Assembly: GCA_002339325.1 (NCBI GenBank)
Contig: DDKK01000032.1
Span: 1-18,985, forward strand
Source of the DNA: Nitrospiraceae bacterium UBA2600
GTDB lineage: Bacteria; Nitrospirota; Thermodesulfovibrionia; Thermodesulfovibrionales; Thermodesulfovibrionaceae
Direction: 5' to 3'
DNA: 18,985 bases
Below the pieces are notes generated by a model. The model did not search any database, had not been told where the DNA came from, and was given only the letters and a program-made list of their open reading frames with translations. Positions 1 to 6,798 of the stretch are shown piece after piece. The first letter of the stretch is position 1, and each line of letters starts with the position of its first letter. Position numbers and translations under genes: made by a program.

Positions 1-1535
1 TTTTTAATTTTCTGATTAATGTAAAACTGCTGAGCTATTCCAAATATATTATTAACAAGCCAGTAAAGAACCAATCCTGAGGGAAATGTTAGGAAAAGAA
101 AAGTGAAAACTACTGGCATAAGAAGCATAATTTTCTGTTGAGTTGGGTCCATCGTAGATGGTGTCATCTTCTGCTGTATTAACATAGTAAGACCCATTAA
201 TATAGGAAGAACGTAATAGGGGTCTTTAGTGGAAAGGTCAGTAATCCAGAATATAAAAGGTGCCTGCCTTAACTCTATGGCTATTGTGAGAATTTTATAG
301 AGAGCAAAAAATACGGGAATTTGAAGAAGTATGGGAAGGCAGCCACCCATTGGATTGACTTTATATTTTCTGTAAAGCTCCATCATCTCCTTCTGAAGAC
401 GCTGAGGGTCATTTTTATACTGCTCTTTTAGCTGCATGAGTTTTGGTTGAAGTTCGCTAAGTTTCTGCATAGATTTCTGTCCTCGGTTAACAATAGGAAT
501 AAAAGGAATTCTCACGAGTATTGTAAGAATGATAATGGCAACTCCATAGTTATGAGTAAGACTATAAAGAAGTTTTAGAAACCAGAAAAGAGGACGGGCA
601 ATAATAGAGAAAAATCCGAAATCTACAATATGTTCAAGACCAAGATTAAAATTTTTTAAATAATCATACTCCTTGGGTCCTGCAAATAACTTATAGGTAT
701 TCTGTCCATCTTTAAAACCAATGGAAACTAAAACATCTGAGCTGTATGGAGAAACTACAAACTGATTTGCCTTGCTTAATGGCACGATAGCTGAGAAAAA
801 GTATTTATCTTCCAATGCAACCCATTTGACACCTTCATTGTAAGTTATAATATCTCTAACTTTATTTGGCGTGAGTTCAATTCTGTCTGCATCCTTCAGT
901 ATAACAGGACCCCAGTGAGGAGCGTCTTCTTTTTCTACAATGCCGAAGTCCTTTCCAATGGTTACGAAATAGTTATTGAGGCCTTTTACTTCTTCTTTTA
1001 TCTCTATTGAATAGTCTTCCTTGTTAAAGATAAAGCTTCTCTTTATATATATCTCTCCATCGCTGAAATGAAAATTTACAAAGGCTCTTTCAGAATCTTT
1101 AAATGATAATTTTGTTCCTTCAATGTTAAAAATCACTTTTGCATAATCTAATTTGCCGTCTTTCAAAATTGAAAGAGGAGAAATATCATCGGCTTTCAAT
1201 ACAATTGGAGCACCCTTTTTGTCTTTATATCTCTTTAATTCAATCTTTTTTATCACCGCTCCCTCATTAGAAAGGGTAACCTTGAATACATCATTTTCTA
1301 TCTCTATTTCTCTGTATTTTGTGTCCTTTCTAATCTCTTTAGGCTCTTCTTTAAGGGTGGAGGGAACTGAAACAGTTTGAGAGCCCGCAGATTTTTCCTC
1401 CTTTTTTGTTGGCTGAACAGACTGAGGAGACGAATCCTTAGGCTGATAGTATTTGGTATACAGATACTGACTTCCAAAAAGAATAACCATACTTAAAATT
1501 ACAGCTAAAAGTGCTCTTAAACCACTGTTTTCCAT
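1..1535 (-). CDS. yidC: YidC/Oxa1-family membrane protein insertase, 3' end cut by window edge
   Basis: YidC inserts membrane proteins with or without SecYEG and folds them in the inner membrane. I translated this frame by hand: it is open from the ATG at 1535 to base 1, giving 511 residues with no stop. It starts MENSGLRALLAVIL, a first membrane helix, followed by a Lys/Glu/Ser/Pro-rich linker and a large periplasmic domain, as in Gram-negative YidC. The C-terminal insertase core has HNYGVAIIILTILVR, the cytoplasmic charged loop QKSMQKLSELQPKLMQLKEQ, and NPMGGCLPILLQIPVFFALY. The last visible residues (VNNIFGIAQQFYINQKIK) are close to the usual C-terminus, so only a short tail is missing. 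A Shine-Dalgarno GGTGAGG overlaps the yidD stop, 4 nt upstream of the start, so translation is probably coupled to yidD. Identity is firm from motifs and context. Confidence 0.96.
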   Translation of the reverse strand, partial: MENSGLRALLAVILSMVILFGSQYLYTKYYQPKDSSPQSVQPTKKEEKSAGSQTVSVPSTLKEEPKEIRKDTKYREIEIENDVFKVTLSNEGAVIKKIELKRYKDKKGAPIVLKADDISPLSILKDGKLDYAKVIFNIEGTKLSFKDSERAFVNFHFSDGEIYIKRSFIFNKEDYSIEIKEEVKGLNNYFVTIGKDFGIVEKEDAPHWGPVILKDADRIELTPNKVRDIITYNEGVKWVALEDKYFFSAIVPLSKANQFVVSPYSSDVLVSIGFKDGQNTYKLFAGPKEYDYLKNFNLGLEHIVDFGFFSIIARPLFWFLKLLYSLTHNYGVAIIILTILVRIPFIPIVNRGQKSMQKLSELQPKLMQLKEQYKNDPQRLQKEMMELYRKYKVNPMGGCLPILLQIPVFFALYKILTIAIELRQAPFIFWITDLSTKDPYYVLPILMGLTMLIQQKMTPSTMDPTQQKIMLLMPVVFTFLFLTFPSGLVLYWLVNNIFGIAQQFYINQKIK

Positions 1536-1539
1536 ATCC

Positions 1540-1764
1540 TCACCTTAAAGGGTCATATCCTCCTGGATGAAAAGGATGACATTTCAGTATTCTTTTTATG
1601 GCCAAATAAATACCTTTAATGCCATATTTTTTTATTGCCTCTTCAGCATACACTGAACAGGTAGGATAAAATCTACATGCTGGAGGCATAAGGGGAGATA
1701 TAAATCTCCTGTAAACTTTTATGATAAATATTAAGAAATTTGACACTAAGGAGTTAATCTCCAT
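1540..1764 (-). CDS. yidD: YidD, membrane protein insertion efficiency factor
   Basis: A 74-aa protein with the whole YidD signature: VYRRFISPLMPPACRFYPTC, then SVYAEEAIKKYG, and a C-terminal KCHPFHPGGYDP. The family has an N-terminal amphipathic helix at the inner membrane and helps YidC insert proteins; its exact chemistry is unknown. The three family cysteines (CRFYPTC and KCHP) are present. The ATG at 1764 lies inside the end of rpmH in another frame, so the two genes overlap by 19 nt. An alternative GTG start sits six codons further in, just after the rpmH stop, and would give a 68-aa protein that keeps every conserved residue. The order rpmH-yidD-yidC is normal except that rnpA, usually between rpmH and yidD, is missing. 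Confidence 0.95.
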   Translation of the reverse strand: MEINSLVSNFLIFIIKVYRRFISPLMPPACRFYPTCSVYAEEAIKKYGIKGIYLAIKRILKCHPFHPGGYDPLR

Positions 1765-1886
1765 CTCCCTTTTGCTCTTCTTCTTCTGATAACTCTTCTT
1801 CCCCCTGGAGTGCTCATTCTTTTGAGGAAACCGTGAGTTCTTTTTTTCTTAAGTTTATGTGGCCTATAGGTAGTGTATGCTCCCAA
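1746..1886 (-). CDS. rpmH: 50S ribosomal protein bL34, TTG start
   Basis: A 46-codon reading frame too short for most gene finders. It encodes a very basic protein with the bL34 core: YRPHKLKKKRTHGFLKRM, then PGGRRVIRRRRAKGRWRL. E. coli bL34 has the matching layout (RTHGF, GGRKV, RRRAKGR). bL34 is a small structural protein of the large ribosomal subunit. The start is TTG at 1886, 6 nt after a strong AAGGAGG (1893-1899) that touches the rpmI stop; no ATG or GTG is available upstream in frame. The N-terminus carries several extra residues (GAYTT) compared with typical bL34. The gene lies 14 nt behind rpmI, and its last 19 nt overlap yidD. bL34 is normally first in a rpmH-rnpA-yidD-yidC cluster, so the placement behind rpmI is unusual. 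Confidence 0.95.
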   Translation of the reverse strand: MGAYTTYRPHKLKKKRTHGFLKRMSTPGGRRVIRRRRAKGRWRLTP

Positions 1887-1900
1887 TTTTTACCTCCTTA

Positions 1901-2101
1901 TTAAAATTTATAGGGGATTAGAGATTTGATTGACCTATACATTGTCTCATCAACTATTGCAGAATGTCTAAGATTTCTTGTTCTTTTAGATGGTTTTCCT
2001 GTGAGAAGATGGCTTTTATTAGCCCTTCTGCGTAAAATTTTTCCTGTTCCTGTTACTTTAAATCTTTTAGCAGCTCCTCTGTGCGTTTTAATCTTAGGCA
2101 T
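1901..2101 (-). CDS. rpmI: 50S ribosomal protein bL35
   Basis: A 66-aa protein starting MPKIKTHRGAAKRFKVTGTG and continuing KILRRRANKSHLLTGKPSKR, the classic bL35 pattern. bL35 is a small protein of the large ribosomal subunit. I chose the ATG at 2101 over a TTG two codons upstream because the Shine-Dalgarno AGGAGG lies 9 nt before the ATG but only 3 nt before the TTG, and bL35 proteins usually start MPK. It follows infC after 59 nt, the normal order, but the gene after it is rpmH and not rplT. In E. coli, bL20 (rplT product) represses the rpmI-rplT mRNA; with rplT absent here, that control could act only from another locus. Confidence 0.97.
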   Translation of the reverse strand: MPKIKTHRGAAKRFKVTGTGKILRRRANKSHLLTGKPSKRTRNLRHSAIVDETMYRSIKSLIPYKF

Positions 2102-2160
2102 ACTCAATCTCCTCCTTAAGAAGTATAGACGATTATTTTAATAAATTCTTTATAAATTTA

Positions 2161-2667
2161 TCAATCTTTACCGGGAGAAATTAACATGCTCATGTTATTC
2201 CCTTCGAGTCGAGGCTCTTGCTCTATTTTATGTGGAAAGCCTACAAGTAGCGCTTTAATCTTGTCAAACACTTTCATGCCCAACTCGGGGTGCACTATCT
2301 CTCTGCCCCTGAAAAAGAGTGTAACTCTCGTTTTATCGCCATCTTCTATAAATCTCTTTATATGCTTGACTTTGAGTTGAAGGTCATGGTCTGAAATCTG
2401 AGGTCTTATTTTGATTTCCTTAACGGTGGAAGTTCTTTTTGAGGAACTCTTTTTTTCTAATTGATATTTATATTTTCCGTAATCCATTATTCGGCATACT
2501 GGCGGATTTGCATTAGGAGCTACCTCTACAAGGTCATATCCTCTGTCTTTTGCTATGCTTATAGCTTCTTTAATACTAACTACTCCAAGTTGTTTCCCGT
2601 TTTCATCTACTAATCTTACTTCTTTTGCCTTAATGGCCTCATTAATTCTTATGTCCTTTGTCGCTAT
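2161..2667 (-). CDS. infC: Translation initiation factor IF-3, non-canonical ATA start
   Basis: IF3 binds the 30S subunit, keeps it apart from 50S and checks the start codon. The frame encodes 168 aa: an N-terminal domain with RINEAIKAKEVRLVDENGKQ and DLVEVAPNANPPVCRIMDYG, a lysine-rich linker, and the C-terminal domain from VKEIKIRPQISDHDL to the stop. Length is normal for IF3. There is no ATG, GTG or TTG between an in-frame TAA at 2680-2682 and the conserved N-terminus. The first in-frame ATG (2487) would remove a whole domain. The best start is ATA at 2667, 7 nt after AAGGAGG. The E. coli homologue starts with AUU and is autoregulated through it. The ATA overlaps the thrS TAG stop (ATAG), so the two are probably translationally coupled. 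Confidence 0.95.
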   Translation of the reverse strand: MATKDIRINEAIKAKEVRLVDENGKQLGVVSIKEAISIAKDRGYDLVEVAPNANPPVCRIMDYGKYKYQLEKKSSSKRTSTVKEIKIRPQISDHDLQLKVKHIKRFIEDGDKTRVTLFFRGREIVHPELGMKVFDKIKALLVGFPHKIEQEPRLEGNNMSMLISPGKD

Positions 2668-4577
2668 TTCGGCACCTCCTTAATATTTTTTCTCTCCTTT
2701 ATCTCTTTTTTCACAAGTTCAATAAACTTTTCTAATTCAATGAGTTCCAAGTTTTCACCACTTCTTAGACGCACCGTAATTCTTCCTCCTTCTGCCTCTT
2801 TATCTCCGATTATTAACATATATGGAATTTTATCTAAAGTGGCTTGTCTTATTTTATAGCCAATCTTTTCATTTTCTCTGTCAAGTTTTACTCTTAGTCC
2901 TTCATCTCTTAGTTTTTTGTAGATATTCTCCGCATAATTTATATGTTTCTCTGAGATTGTCATTATCACAGCTTGCACAGGAGAAAGCCAAGTAGGGAAA
3001 GCTCCAGCATAATGTTCTATGAGGACTCCCATGAAACGTTCAAGAGACCCCATGAGTGCTCTGTGAATCATTATTGGCCTGTGTTCATATCCGTCCTTTC
3101 CTCTGTAAGTAATATCAAATCTTTCGGGAATGTTAAAATCAACTTGAATTGTGCTACACTGCCAGGCTCTATTGAGGACATCCTTTATTTTTATATCAAT
3201 CTTGGGACCATAAAAAACTCCTTCGCCAGGGTCTATCTGATAAGGAAGATTTCTCTCTTTAAGAGCCTGCTCTAAGGCATTTGTAGCTCTATCCCAATTT
3301 TTAAGTGTTCCAACATATTTTTCAGGACGGGTTGATATGTAAATTTCATAATTATCAAATCCAAAAGTTGAAAGAATAAATATAGTAAAATCAAGCACTT
3401 TCTGAATTTCCTCTTCGAGATTTTCTTCAGTGCAGAATATGTGTGCATCATCCTGAGTAAAGCCCCTTACTCTGAGAAGCCCGTGTAGAACTCCTGACCT
3501 TTCATATCGGTAAACTGTTCCGAGTTCAGCAAATCTTAAAGGCAAATCCCTATAACTACGTAACTCTGATTTATAAACCTGAATATGAAAGGGGCAATTC
3601 ATAGGCTTTAGTTGATAGGCTACTTCATCTACAGACATGGGAGCAAACATATTTTCTCTGTAAAAATCCAGATGCCCGCTTTTGTTCCAAAGTTCAAGCT
3701 TTGCTATGTGAGGAGTATAAAGAAGTTGATAACCTGCCTTGAGATGTTCATCCTTCCAAAAATCTTCGATAACTTTTCTTACAACCGCCCCGTTAGGAAG
3801 CCAGATTATCAAGCCTGCGCCTATCTCATCGCTTATATCAAAAAGTCTTAGTTGCTTTCCAAGCCTTCTGTGGTCTCTTTTCTTTATCTCTTCAAGAAAT
3901 CTTAAATATGCCTCTAACTCTTCCTTTGAGGGAAATGCTGTTCCGTATATTCTCTGGAGCATTTTGTTTTTTTCATCGCCTCTCCAGTATGCACCGGCAA
4001 CATTGAGTATTTTGAAAGCCTTTATCATACCTGTATGAGGTATGTGAGGACCTCTGCAAAGGTCAACAAATCCGCCTTCCTCATAAATTGATACTTTATC
4101 ATCTTCAATTTCGTTAATTATCTCAATTTTGTAGTCCTCACCAAGATTTTCAAATAATTTTATAGCTTCCTCTTTAGAAATCTCTCTTCTTATGAAAGGT
4201 TTTCTTGCCTTGATTATCTCCTGCATTTTTTTCTCGATTTTTCTTAATTCTTCTTCGGTAAAAGAGCTTTCTCTGTCAAAATCATAATAAAATCCGTCTT
4301 CTATAGCAGGCCCAATAGTGACCTTAACATCAGGAAAGAGCTCTTTTACAGCATGAGCCATAACATGGGCTGTTGAATGTCTCAATATCTCAAGACCCTC
4401 TGGACTGTTTTGGGAGACTATTTCAAGAGTATCATGGGGATTAATGCTATCTAATGCTGAAAGGTCTTTTAATACTCCATTGACTTTTATAGCTATAGCT
4501 TGACTTTCTTTGATTAAATCTATTAATTCTCTCTTATCTAATTCAGTAATGTTACCTTCTTTTAGTAATCTAATCAC
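2664..4577 (-). CDS. thrS: Threonine--tRNA ligase
   Basis: Class II synthetase that charges tRNA-Thr in the cytoplasm, 637 aa from the GTG at 4577. Visible parts are an N-terminal TGS domain (about 1-57), the editing domain with HSTAH (H67, H71) and CRGPH (C174, H178), and the catalytic core with the usual zinc ligands C328 (MNCPFH), H379 (DDAHIFC) and H505 (IHRALMGSLERF). The anticodon-binding domain follows at the C-terminus, with VKLDRENEKIGYKIR. A TTG at 4601 would add eight residues but has no ribosome site. AAGGAGG (4581-4587) lies only 3 nt before the GTG, shorter than ideal, so the exact start is not settled. The gene follows lolD after about 76 nt and overlaps infC at its stop. I see no room for a T-box leader. 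Confidence 0.96.
   Translation of the reverse strand: MIRLLKEGNITELDKRELIDLIKESQAIAIKVNGVLKDLSALDSINPHDTLEIVSQNSPEGLEILRHSTAHVMAHAVKELFPDVKVTIGPAIEDGFYYDFDRESSFTEEELRKIEKKMQEIIKARKPFIRREISKEEAIKLFENLGEDYKIEIINEIEDDKVSIYEEGGFVDLCRGPHIPHTGMIKAFKILNVAGAYWRGDEKNKMLQRIYGTAFPSKEELEAYLRFLEEIKKRDHRRLGKQLRLFDISDEIGAGLIIWLPNGAVVRKVIEDFWKDEHLKAGYQLLYTPHIAKLELWNKSGHLDFYRENMFAPMSVDEVAYQLKPMNCPFHIQVYKSELRSYRDLPLRFAELGTVYRYERSGVLHGLLRVRGFTQDDAHIFCTEENLEEEIQKVLDFTIFILSTFGFDNYEIYISTRPEKYVGTLKNWDRATNALEQALKERNLPYQIDPGEGVFYGPKIDIKIKDVLNRAWQCSTIQVDFNIPERFDITYRGKDGYEHRPIMIHRALMGSLERFMGVLIEHYAGAFPTWLSPVQAVIMTISEKHINYAENIYKKLRDEGLRVKLDRENEKIGYKIRQATLDKIPYMLIIGDKEAEGGRITVRLRSGENLELIELEKFIELVKKEIKERKNIKEVPK
2674..2681 (-). 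promoter_or_regulatory. Shine-Dalgarno that decides the infC ATA start
   Basis: AAGGAGGT on the minus strand, inside the last codons of thrS. It sits 7 nt from the ATA at 2667-2665, an ideal spacing. No standard start codon exists in the infC frame nearby. The site is a near-perfect match to the anti-Shine-Dalgarno, which would help compensate for a poor start codon. Confidence 0.8.
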
Positions 4578-4600
4578 TGTCCTCCTTAATTTTTTTAACA

Positions 4601-4606
4601 ATTATA
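4601..4606 (-). promoter_or_regulatory. Possible -10 element (TATAAT) upstream of thrS
   Basis: The only non-coding stretch in the lolD-to-rpmH part that could hold a promoter is 4578-4653. It contains a perfect TATAAT on the minus strand. A TTGATA lies 21 nt upstream, too far for a standard promoter, and no good -35 sits at 16-18 nt. A start near 4594 would leave a short leader carrying the thrS ribosome site. An internal promoter for thrS-infC is plausible but weakly supported. Confidence 0.3.
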
Positions 4607-4653
4607 TTAATCTAAACTGTTTTCATTTATCAACTGAGGGAAAGATAAAAATT

Positions 4654-5373
4654 TTAAAAGCCTCCCTCTCCTTCAAACAAAACTCCGTCAACCATTGTGA
4701 ATCTTTGAGCACATTTTTTTGCAAGCATTTCATTGTGTGTCACGATTATAAAGGTAGTTTTGTCTTCCTCGTTTATTCTCTGAAATAGCTCAAATAATTC
4801 TTGGGCAGCCCGAGAGTCAAGATTTCCCGTTGGTTCATCGGCAAGAACAATGGAAGGATTTTTAAATAGGGCTCTTGCAACAGCCACCCTTTGCTGTTCT
4901 CCTCCAGAAAGTTCTCCCGGCCGATGAAATGCTCTTTCATGAACTCCGAGTTTTTTGAGTATCTCCTGAGCTTTCTCATAGAGTTTATCTCTATTTTTTC
5001 TTTTAATTGAGCCTCTATTTGCAATTAACTCCGGCATAATGACATTCTCAAGAACATTAAATTCAGGTAAAAGATAATGAAACTGAAATACAAAGCCAAT
5101 ATGCTTATTGCGAAAATTTGATATTTCATTGTCTGATAAAACAAAAGGATTAATAGAGCCTTCAAACCCGTAGATAACATCTCCTGAGGTTGGTTTTTCA
5201 AGAGTGCCAATTATGTGTAGAAAAGTGCTTTTACCTGCTCCTGATGCTCCTGTTACTGCAAGTATCTCTCCCTCATACGCACTGAAATCAATACCTTTGA
5301 GAACCTCTAAAGTGCCCGCTTTAGTAGAGTAACTCTTTCTAAGGTTTTTTACCGTTAGTATCTCTTTTTTCAT
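4654..5373 (-). CDS. lolD: LolD-type ABC transporter ATP-binding protein (lipoprotein release)
   Basis: A 239-aa ABC ATPase. It has Walker A GASGAGKST (42-50), Q-loop Q97 in FVFQFHYLLPEF, signature LSGGEQQR (155-162), Walker B IVLADE (175-180) followed by PTGNLD, and H-loop H213 in IIVTHN. The FQFHYLLPEF stretch and the pairing with a LolC/E-type permease in the same operon point to LolD, which powers lipoprotein release from the inner membrane to LolA. MacB/FtsE-type ATPases share these motifs, so context is part of the call. The ATG at 5373 overlaps the small upstream gene by 35 nt, with an AGGGG close before it. The gene ends before a 76-nt gap that leads to thrS. Confidence 0.92.
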   Translation of the reverse strand: MKKEILTVKNLRKSYSTKAGTLEVLKGIDFSAYEGEILAVTGASGAGKSTFLHIIGTLEKPTSGDVIYGFEGSINPFVLSDNEISNFRNKHIGFVFQFHYLLPEFNVLENVIMPELIANRGSIKRKNRDKLYEKAQEILKKLGVHERAFHRPGELSGGEQQRVAVARALFKNPSIVLADEPTGNLDSRAAQELFELFQRINEEDKTTFIIVTHNEMLAKKCAQRFTMVDGVLFEGEGGF

Positions 5374-5593
5374 GACCCCTGAATGGTTTACTTAGTTCAT
5401 CAAATTTCTCCATTACTGCCTTATGAATTCTGTCAGCTTTATCGGCGAGATAATGAAAAGCTTTTTTCGTTATACCCGTTGTTTTGTCTCCTATGTCTCT
5501 TATTTTTTCTCCTCCGAATATGAGAGAAACAATAAGAAAAATGATTAATAAAATTATGCTGAGGCATCCTATGTTTCTAATAAACTTAAACAT
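5339..5593 (-). CDS. Small single-pass membrane protein between lolC and lolD, unknown function
   Basis: I do not recognise this 84-aa protein. It starts with a short basic segment (MFKFIRN), then one strong hydrophobic helix (about residues 8-26, GCLSIILLIIFLIVSLIFGG). The rest is charged and probably helical (DKTTGITKKAFHYLADKADR), ending in Lys/Arg/Gly. By the positive-inside rule the soluble part would lie in the periplasm. The Cys at position 10 is too close to the N-terminus for a normal lipobox. The start ATG shares one base with the permease stop (TAATG) and the 3' end overlaps lolD by 35 nt, the packing of a real translated gene. The location suggests a link to the Lol transporter, but nothing in the sequence shows what it does. 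Confidence 0.75.
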   Translation of the reverse strand: MFKFIRNIGCLSIILLIIFLIVSLIFGGEKIRDIGDKTTGITKKAFHYLADKADRIHKAVMEKFDELSKPFRGHEKRDTNGKKP

Positions 5594-6798
5594 TATTCAT
5601 ACCTCAAAATCTCTACTGGATTTATCTTTGAAGCCCTATGGGCAGGATAAACCGTTGAAATAAGGCTTATTATTAATGCGGAAGCTGAGATTACCAGAAT
5701 ATCTAAAACCTTTACTTTAACAGGTAGCTTACTGAGATAGTAAACATCCGCAGGTAGCTTTACTATCTCATAAGTTTTAATTATCTCACAAAGAAGAAGT
5801 CCTCCTAAAAGTCCTATGAGAGTACCAACAACACCTATAAGAAAGCCCTGATATAGAAATACGAGTTTTATCAAACGGTCTGTTGCTCCCATTGATTTCA
5901 ATATGGCAATGTCTCTCTGTTTTTCAGTTACATTTACCATGAGCATACTTATTATATTAAAAGATGCAACGAGAACAATAAGAGTAAGAATCACAAACAT
6001 GGCAAATTTTTCAAGTTTAAGGGCTGAAAATAGGTTTCTGTTCATCTGCATCCAGTCTTTGACATAATAACCATCACCAAGCTCCCTTGTGAGAGCTTGA
6101 CTTACAAGATTAGCCTTGTAAATATCATTTAACTTAAGCTGAATACCTGTTACAGCGTTACCGTATTCGAAGAAATCTTGGGTGGTTTTTAATTCTGCTA
6201 TGGCAAGATTTGCATCGTATTCGAACATACCAATCTCAAAAATGCCTGTGACGATAAACTTTTTAACCTTTGGTATGACTCCCAAAGGACCGATTGTTCC
6301 CATTGGAGAAATAACCGTTATCGTATCTCCCGGCAAAACTCCGAGCATATTAGCAAGCTCCTTACCGATAACAATCCAAGGCAGGTCTGTATAGTTTTCA
6401 TACTTATACTTTATGTGTTTATAAACTTCAGTAGTTTTCTTGTCATACTCGGGAATAATTCCTCTTAAATAAACTCCATGAGACCTTTTACCAGAGGATA
6501 CGAGAACCTGTCCCATAACAAAGGGTGAAAGAGATTGGATATCTCTCTTTTTTGATAAAAAGGACATTAAACTTTCGTAATTTTTTATGCTACCCGAATA
6601 ATTTAACACTACTGCATGGGCTTGGGTTCCTAAAATCTTCTTCTGTAAATCCTCATGAAAGCCACTTATTACAGACAAAACTACAATAAGAGCCATTACA
6701 CCGAGGGAAACTCCACTTATTGACACCAATGTGCCAAGAGAAGTTCCTCTTTTTCTGCTTTTTAAATACCTGAGGGCAACAAAAAGGGGGAAGTTCAT
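5593..6798 (-). CDS. lolC: LolC/LolE-family lipoprotein-releasing permease
   Basis: A 401-aa permease of the LolC/E family, which extracts outer-membrane lipoproteins from the inner membrane and passes them to LolA. The N-terminus FVALRYLKSRKRGTSLGTLV is the family signature, followed by the first membrane helix (about 25-47). A periplasmic domain follows (about 48-270), then three C-terminal helices of the FtsX-like domain with EKQRDIAILKSMGAT and the end motif PAHRASKINPVEILRYE. Only one such permease is present here, so it may act as a homodimer, as proposed for bacteria with a single LolF-type protein, unless a partner lies elsewhere; LolC and LolE cannot be told apart from this alone. 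The ATG overlaps the lysS stop by 4 nt (ATGA). Confidence 0.93.
   Translation of the reverse strand: MNFPLFVALRYLKSRKRGTSLGTLVSISGVSLGVMALIVVLSVISGFHEDLQKKILGTQAHAVVLNYSGSIKNYESLMSFLSKKRDIQSLSPFVMGQVLVSSGKRSHGVYLRGIIPEYDKKTTEVYKHIKYKYENYTDLPWIVIGKELANMLGVLPGDTITVISPMGTIGPLGVIPKVKKFIVTGIFEIGMFEYDANLAIAELKTTQDFFEYGNAVTGIQLKLNDIYKANLVSQALTRELGDGYYVKDWMQMNRNLFSALKLEKFAMFVILTLIVLVASFNIISMLMVNVTEKQRDIAILKSMGATDRLIKLVFLYQGFLIGVVGTLIGLLGGLLLCEIIKTYEIVKLPADVYYLSKLPVKVKVLDILVISASALIISLISTVYPAHRASKINPVEILRYE

Noticed and set aside
2102..2160. Promoter for rpmI based on TATACT at 2122-2127
   Set aside because: Transcription would begin in the rpmI ribosome-binding site, and there is no -35.
2161..2487. 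infC as a 108-aa protein from the ATG at 2487
   Set aside because: It would lack most of the N-terminal domain of IF3, which is encoded intact upstream in the same frame.
2664..4601. thrS starting with TTG at 4601
   Set aside because: There is no ribosome site before it, and it overlaps the TATAAT-like element; the Shine-Dalgarno at 4581-4587 lies downstream of it.
4578..4653. T-box riboswitch upstream of thrS
   Set aside because: The gap is only about 76 nt and shows neither the T-box consensus nor a terminator/antiterminator pair.
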